This document shows positions 59,761-64,000 of a stretch of DNA of 64,000 bases, in pieces (position 1 is the first letter of the stretch; each line of letters begins with the position of its first letter). Source of the stretch: Cryptomeria japonica (taxonomy: Eukaryota > Streptophyta > Pinopsida > Cupressales > Cupressaceae). Under the pieces are notes generated by a model. The model was not told where the DNA came from. It saw nothing but the letters and a program-made list of their open reading frames with translations, and ran no database searches. A program made the position numbers and the translations under genes. The stretch is from contig NC_081411.1 of NCBI RefSeq assembly GCF_030272615.1, forward strand, positions 187,619,449 to 187,683,448. Reading direction: 5' to 3'.

Positions 59761-60173
59761 AACCCTTCTCCTCAAGCAAAGAAGGAAGCATTAGAGTATT
59801 GTTGTTATACTGGTATTAACATAGAGCTTTTTCATAGCATCACTATCTACACTTGCATAGCATTTGTTTATCATTTTCAACCATCTTGAATCTCCATATG
59901 GCATCCATGGCTAGTGCTAAAAGCTGAGAACTACACTCATGTGGAACTTGGAGAGGAGAGGAACAAGGGATGAGTAACTATGAGCATCTTGATTAGCATT
60001 TGGAGGAGTATAGTTTATATATTCTATGTTTGTATGCTTTCTATTTCATGCTTAATATCTCTCTTGATATGCCTGTTTAGGATAATCTTTTGTTGCTAAC
60101 ACTAACATTTGTTTCTTGTGCTCTTGTGTGTGTTGTCATCGAACAGATTTTCTAATCCTTTTTGCAGAGCATA

Positions 60174-60194
60174 ATTTGGTGAACCTGACGTGAA
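60174..60194 (+). other. Primer-binding-site-like sequence of Gypsy-B
   Basis: Directly after the LTR end comes TTTGGTGAACCTGACGTG, in the position and with the TGG start expected of a tRNA primer site. It is not the initiator-Met site used by the copia elements. I do not assign the tRNA. Confidence 0.45.
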
Positions 60195-61903
60195 TCAAAG
60201 AGCAACCATTTTGAAAACTACTAACTTTTGAATGTTTTAATTGACACACAGGTCATGCTCTTGCACTTTTGTTCTCAGGTTAGCCCCTTCACAAATTGAT
60301 ACTTTAGCGCTATTGTCTATACTATTGCTCTTTCATGTTAAATAGCGCTTCTGTATTCACACAGAGTAGAGCTATTGTAACAAAGAGTTGTAAGAAAATT
60401 CCTTGTAACTGAAAACCAAAATTTTTAGGCTTGTAGAAGCCCACCAAAACATGCGGATTTTTCTCAATAATTATCTTTTGTGCAGGTTTTAACTAACCCC
60501 TACAATAGGATTTTTTTTTAGCAATTTTAGCTTAGGAAATAAATTTGTTCATATTGCTAACTTTGTCTTTCAAGTTAGGATAAAATAAATTCATTTTCCT
60601 TTTGGGTTAAAATCAACTACACTTTCATTTAGAGTTTTGAAAAGAACCACATCTTTCATTTAGAGCTCTAAAAAGAATCACACTTGTTCAAAGTTAAAAA
60701 CAATCACAAAAAACAAACACACAAAATTATTTTTTGCAAATTTAGGAACAAATTATTTTGGTTCTTAAAATGAACAAGGCAAATTTTATTTCTTGCATCA
60801 AACTAAAATTCACAATCAACACTTCATTTTGTGCAACTTAAAAAGAATCCCCAATTTGTCAAAGTTGTTCTCAAATTGATTTACTTCAAGCAAAATGTGC
60901 TCTTAATTCAGTTGACCAGGATTTCCAATTCCTAGATTACAACACATTTTGCCATTGAAGGATAAAACGAACACCATGATTGTTGGAGAAACATCTCCAA
61001 TTAGATAGAACATCATTGCAATGACAAGTTAAAAAGAAGAAGTGCATTTCGTGTTTGGCACACTTGTGCAAAAAAAGTTTGTCAAGTGGTCCTTCTTCTA
61101 ACACACACTATCCTCTCCCTTGGCTTTTGTGGTCCTAGGTGCAAGAGAAAAGTGTTAGTAACACTCAAGTTTTATCTTTTTAAGAGAGGCCTGCCAAGAG
61201 ATCGATCACTCTTGGGAATGACCTTGCGCGGTAAATTCTTCAAACTGTTATAGAAATCAGGTGAGAGTGAAAGTTGTAGCCTTGGCTATAGCTGTTCCTA
61301 CAGTGTAACTTGCCAAAAGGACAAATGGGCCCCACCACAAGTTACAAGGCTCTTAAGTGACTCACTGCAGAATGAACTTATGTCCAAAAACATCAAAAAT
61401 TACTAAACACCTTTAAGTAGTAGCCCACCCATTCTATTGATTGAGGATATTGGTGACAAATTCAGTGCAAAAGCATAGAAGGTTTTGCTCCCAAGACACT
61501 CACCATACACATTTCCTTGAGTAGAAACATAGCTTTTTGAAAGGTTACTTGTAGCCCGATAAAAGTGGTGACTCCCCCATCATAGGGATCATCTATTTAT
61601 TATGCTTATGCAAGACTTAGTATATCACATCCTTACCTACCACGGTGGGATTCATAAGGTATGTAGTACCAAATTCGAAGAAATATCAAAATGTGGGCTG
61701 AACTTATCGCAACTAGCCATTTGACCTTAGGGATAAAGAGTGTTTGAAGTGTTTGCATTTTGAGTCAAGACCAGTGTAAATTGAGCCAACTTCGGGATTT
61801 GGAAAACACCTAAAATACATTTAAAGGAAAGGGTCATAAAAATTCCAGGGATTGGGTTGATCTAGACCCATACTTATTTGTGCCTTTTTGAGGCAACATT
61901 CTT
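60195..61903 (+). other. Gypsy-B untranslated leader
   Basis: About 1.7 kb without a credible gene. It is A-rich with short repeated words (TTCATTTAGAG near 60630-60665). Confidence 0.5.
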
Positions 61904-62377
61904 GTGTTTGTGTGCTTGCTTTGTTTTCTTGTCAAAGAAAAATCAAAAATCAATTCCAAAATAGTATTCATCCAACACAAACATTTTTCCAACAAAGGAT
62001 CAAAATCAAACAACAAAGTATCAAACTATATGATCATTCTTCACATCTTGAGAAAGAAGAATCTTCATCAACACATCAACTTGAAGAAAATACCATTGAG
62101 CTCAAAGGATCTTATCAAAAGGAGGAAATTATTCTATCTTAATAGAAAAATATTTGTCTCTCATAGAACCTTCTTATGTTACATGCGTCTCTATCTTCAA
62201 GGGAAATCAAATGAGTTTGATCAAGAGTCATTAAACCGCAGAGCTTTTATGCAATATCGTGCTTTGAGTTATCACAAAAACAGAGGCAAAATTAATCCTG
62301 ACCTCTTTCCCGACATTTGCATCACATATAACATAGCTCAGGAAGAACCACCAACCCTTGAAGAAGAAGAGGAATAA
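61904..62377 (+). CDS. Open frame upstream of gag in Gypsy-B (unknown)
   Basis: A 157-codon open frame with no internal stop lies between the primer site and gag. The N-terminal third looks random. The C-terminal half is hydrophilic and protein-like: KRRKLFYLNRKIFVSHR, MRLYLQGKSNEFDQESLNRR, YRALSYHKNRGKINPDLFPD and a tail of EEPPTLEEEEE. I do not recognise a domain. Some plant gypsy lineages such as Ogre carry an extra ORF before gag; this could be one, possibly starting downstream of 61904. That the frame stays open while gag has six stops is worth noting, but it may be chance. Confidence 0.4.
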   Translation: MFVCLLCFLVKEKSKINSKIVFIQHKHFSNKGSKSNNKVSNYMIILHILRKKNLHQHINLKKIPLSSKDLIKRRKLFYLNRKIFVSHRTFLCYMRLYLQGKSNEFDQESLNRRAFMQYRALSYHKNRGKINPDLFPDICITYNIAQEEPPTLEEEEE

Positions 62378-62845
62378 TTTCTCCCATATGTGACACAAAG
62401 ATTTTATTAAAGTTAAACATTTCATCCATTATCATATCTATATCCCATCAAATCCATTCCAACTCTCAAAACATCAAAAGGTTTTTGTCCTAAGTTCTAT
62501 TTCGATATTGCTTGAATCAAACACAAAACATCACTTTTTAGAGTGTCTCTACATATAGGACAAGCTCATCCTAAGAGACATATCTACGCAGGTTAAAACT
62601 AGTCTATGAGTGAATCCTCTCATTACTAGGTAGTTGAGTCTGTAATACATCTCATATTTCTCTAAACCTTATCACATCAAACTTTGTCAATCAAACACAA
62701 CAAGCAAATCAAGAAATAAATTTGGTAACATCTACCTTTAGTGCTAGAGATCCATATGCAAAACACCCCACCAAACATAAATCTCTCATTTAATTAACAA
62801 TTCGTCATCATTTTCACCCAACTTCAACAAAAACTTGTAAACAAA

Positions 62846-64000
62846 ATGGCTCAAACCATATCTAGAACAAGACAAATAGAAATTGAAGAAGAAGAGGAAG
62901 ACAATATCAATGAATTCCAAGAAGCCTTGGGAGGAAACGTAAATGATGAAAATCTAAGTACTCCTACTCCTGCGGCAATAGAAAGGGCACAACACAACCC
63001 TCTCTTTAATCGACTGTTTGATGAAATACTCAGGAGCAATGTTGATGCTCACTTTTTAAGACTTGCTCAAGAAGGAGCCAAACTACCCTCTGACTTTGAT
63101 GTTGCACAACTAAGGCAAGCATCGAAATGACAAAGTCACAATGAGGCAGAAAGAGGTCAAGATCTCATCAGATACAACCTTCATCAAGGTAATCCACCTC
63201 CTCCTCCTCCTCCAAATGAAATAGAAATGCTGTGGCAACAAGTTGAAAATCTTGCCCAACAACTTCATAGTGGTGTGAAAACTAATCAATTTTCACTCAA
63301 TGACATTTTTCCCTATCCCTTTGATAGGAATCTTCATATGCCACCTTTTCCATGAGGGTTTGAAACACCCAAGTTCAAAAAGTATAGAGGAACATGAGAT
63401 CTTCATGATCATGTTCAAGAATTCCATTCAGCTTGCCTCGAAGTGGCATATGAGGATACATACCTAATACGCCTTTTTCCCAAAAGCTTGGGAGGAACAA
63501 CCACATCATGGTTTTCCCGATTACCAGGTGGCATTAGGAAATTTGAAGAACTCATCGAGAAATTCCTGGCACATTACTCACACAACATTGAACGTGATAT
63601 CACCATGGCTGATCTATGTAACACTAAACAAAAACCAGGTGAACTATTTTCAATCTTTCTGCAATGATGGCATCAAATGTCTAGTAGATGTTCTCTTCAG
63701 TTGCTTGAACAAGAACTAGTGGAAATATTTATTTCCAACTTAAACGAAGAAATGGAATTTCACCTAGACGTAAAAGACACAGATTCTTTCAATGACATGA
63801 TCACCAAAGGCTTAAAATGTGAGTGAGCTCTCATCAAGAAAGGACTTATCAAAATCGACAATGAGCCAAAGGATAACCCTCATCCATGCTTCAATAGTGA
63901 CAAGCCTAACTTTTGGAACAAAAATAAAAACGTCGTCAATGACGGGGTTGTGGATGCATGAACTATCAAAAGTGCACAACCTGTGGTCCGATTTGCAAGA
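62846..64000 (+). pseudogene. Gypsy-B gag (interrupted by TGA stops; incomplete at right edge)
   Basis: The ATG at 62846 gives MAQTISRTRQIEIEEEEEDN and an acidic N-terminus. The retrotrans_gag domain follows: LHDHVQEFHSACLEVAYEDT, LIRLFPKSLGGTTTSWFSRL and FEELIEKFLAHYSHNIERDI. The frame is continuous to the window edge with no frameshift but is interrupted at 63128, 63353, 63395, 63665, 63824 and 63959, each time by TGA. The proline run PPPPPPP near 63200 marks a linker. A CCHC knuckle would be expected further right. Gag forms the particle; this copy could make it only with all six stops read through. Confidence 0.85.

Larger units (their letters stand above)
58366..60171 (+). repeat. Gypsy-B 5' LTR
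   Basis: It starts TGTAGTCACATAAATCTGTC and ends TTTTTGCAGAGCA; length about 1806 bp. The U3 part has AT-rich ATTTAAATAAATT repeats, 61-bp tandem repeats and a TATA box. LTR-A at 1-1398 is its relative in the opposite orientation. The 3' LTR is outside the window, so both ends are inferred from the TG...CA rule, the primer-site-like sequence and LTR-A. Confidence 0.7.
58366..64000 (+). mobile_element. Gypsy-B: Ty3/gypsy retrotransposon, 5' part (runs off the window)
   Basis: A 1.8-kb LTR is followed by a primer-site-like sequence, a leader of about 2.7 kb with one open frame, and a gag with the Ty3/gypsy retrotrans_gag domain. The pol region would lie to the right of the window. The long LTR and leader recall the Tat/Ogre lineages, but the decisive RT is not in view. 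Confidence 0.8.

Overview
This is non-viral eukaryotic DNA: a gene-poor, AT-rich stretch of a large plant nuclear genome built almost wholly from old, nested transposable elements. Four things indicate a seed plant: Ty1/copia elements primed by initiator-Met tRNA with a typical plant polypurine tract, Ty3/gypsy elements, L1-type LINEs whose ORF1 carries a plant DUF4283 domain plus CCHC knuckle, and a possible pentatricopeptide-repeat (PPR) fragment. The age and nesting of the elements suggest a gymnosperm such as a conifer, but that is inference. I see no intact host gene, rRNA, tRNA or CRISPR array. Every coding region is broken by stops and frameshifts.

Layout. 1-1398: LTR fragment (LTR-A, minus). 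1399-8406: LINE-1 (plus), with a 1.6-kb insertion at 3683-5304. 8407-8531: LTR scrap. 8532-14830: Copia-1, with 5' LTR, gag and pol, cut off inside RT/RNase H. 14831-18943: mostly featureless, with a PPR-like relic and two tandem duplications. 18944-21481: 5' part of a Ty3/gypsy element (minus: LTR, PBS, gag, protease). 21482-22440: possible LINE 3' end. 22803-29877: Copia-2, structurally complete. 30759-43521: a long-terminal-inverted-repeat element with a roughly 3-kb core of self-complementary 20-bp words (32405-35471). Full-length LINE-2 (36401-42572, minus) sits inside its right arm. 47308-54040: a TG...CA insertion with a 5-bp target duplication and no recognisable coding. 55390-58204: 5'-truncated LINE-4. 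58366-64000: Ty3/gypsy-B (LTR, leader, gag), running off the right edge.

Nesting. Pieces of one older LINE (LINE-3) lie at about 22466-22802, 29883-30758, 43760-47307 and 54041-55390. They read in order as ORF1 (DUF4283), ORF1 tail, endonuclease/RT and RNase H, and total about 6.2 kb, close to the 6172 bp of LINE-2. I infer one LINE broken by three later insertions: Copia-2, the long-TIR element and the 6.7-kb TG...CA element. LINE-2 then landed inside the long-TIR element.

Activity. None of these elements looks able to move by itself. Integrase, protease, endonuclease or RT active-site residues are lost in several. The six premature stops in the gypsy-B gag are all TGA, and most Copia-2 stops are TAG in place of an expected Gln codon. 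Both patterns fit C-to-T decay of methylated repeats. The most unusual object is the long-TIR element with its inverted-word satellite core.
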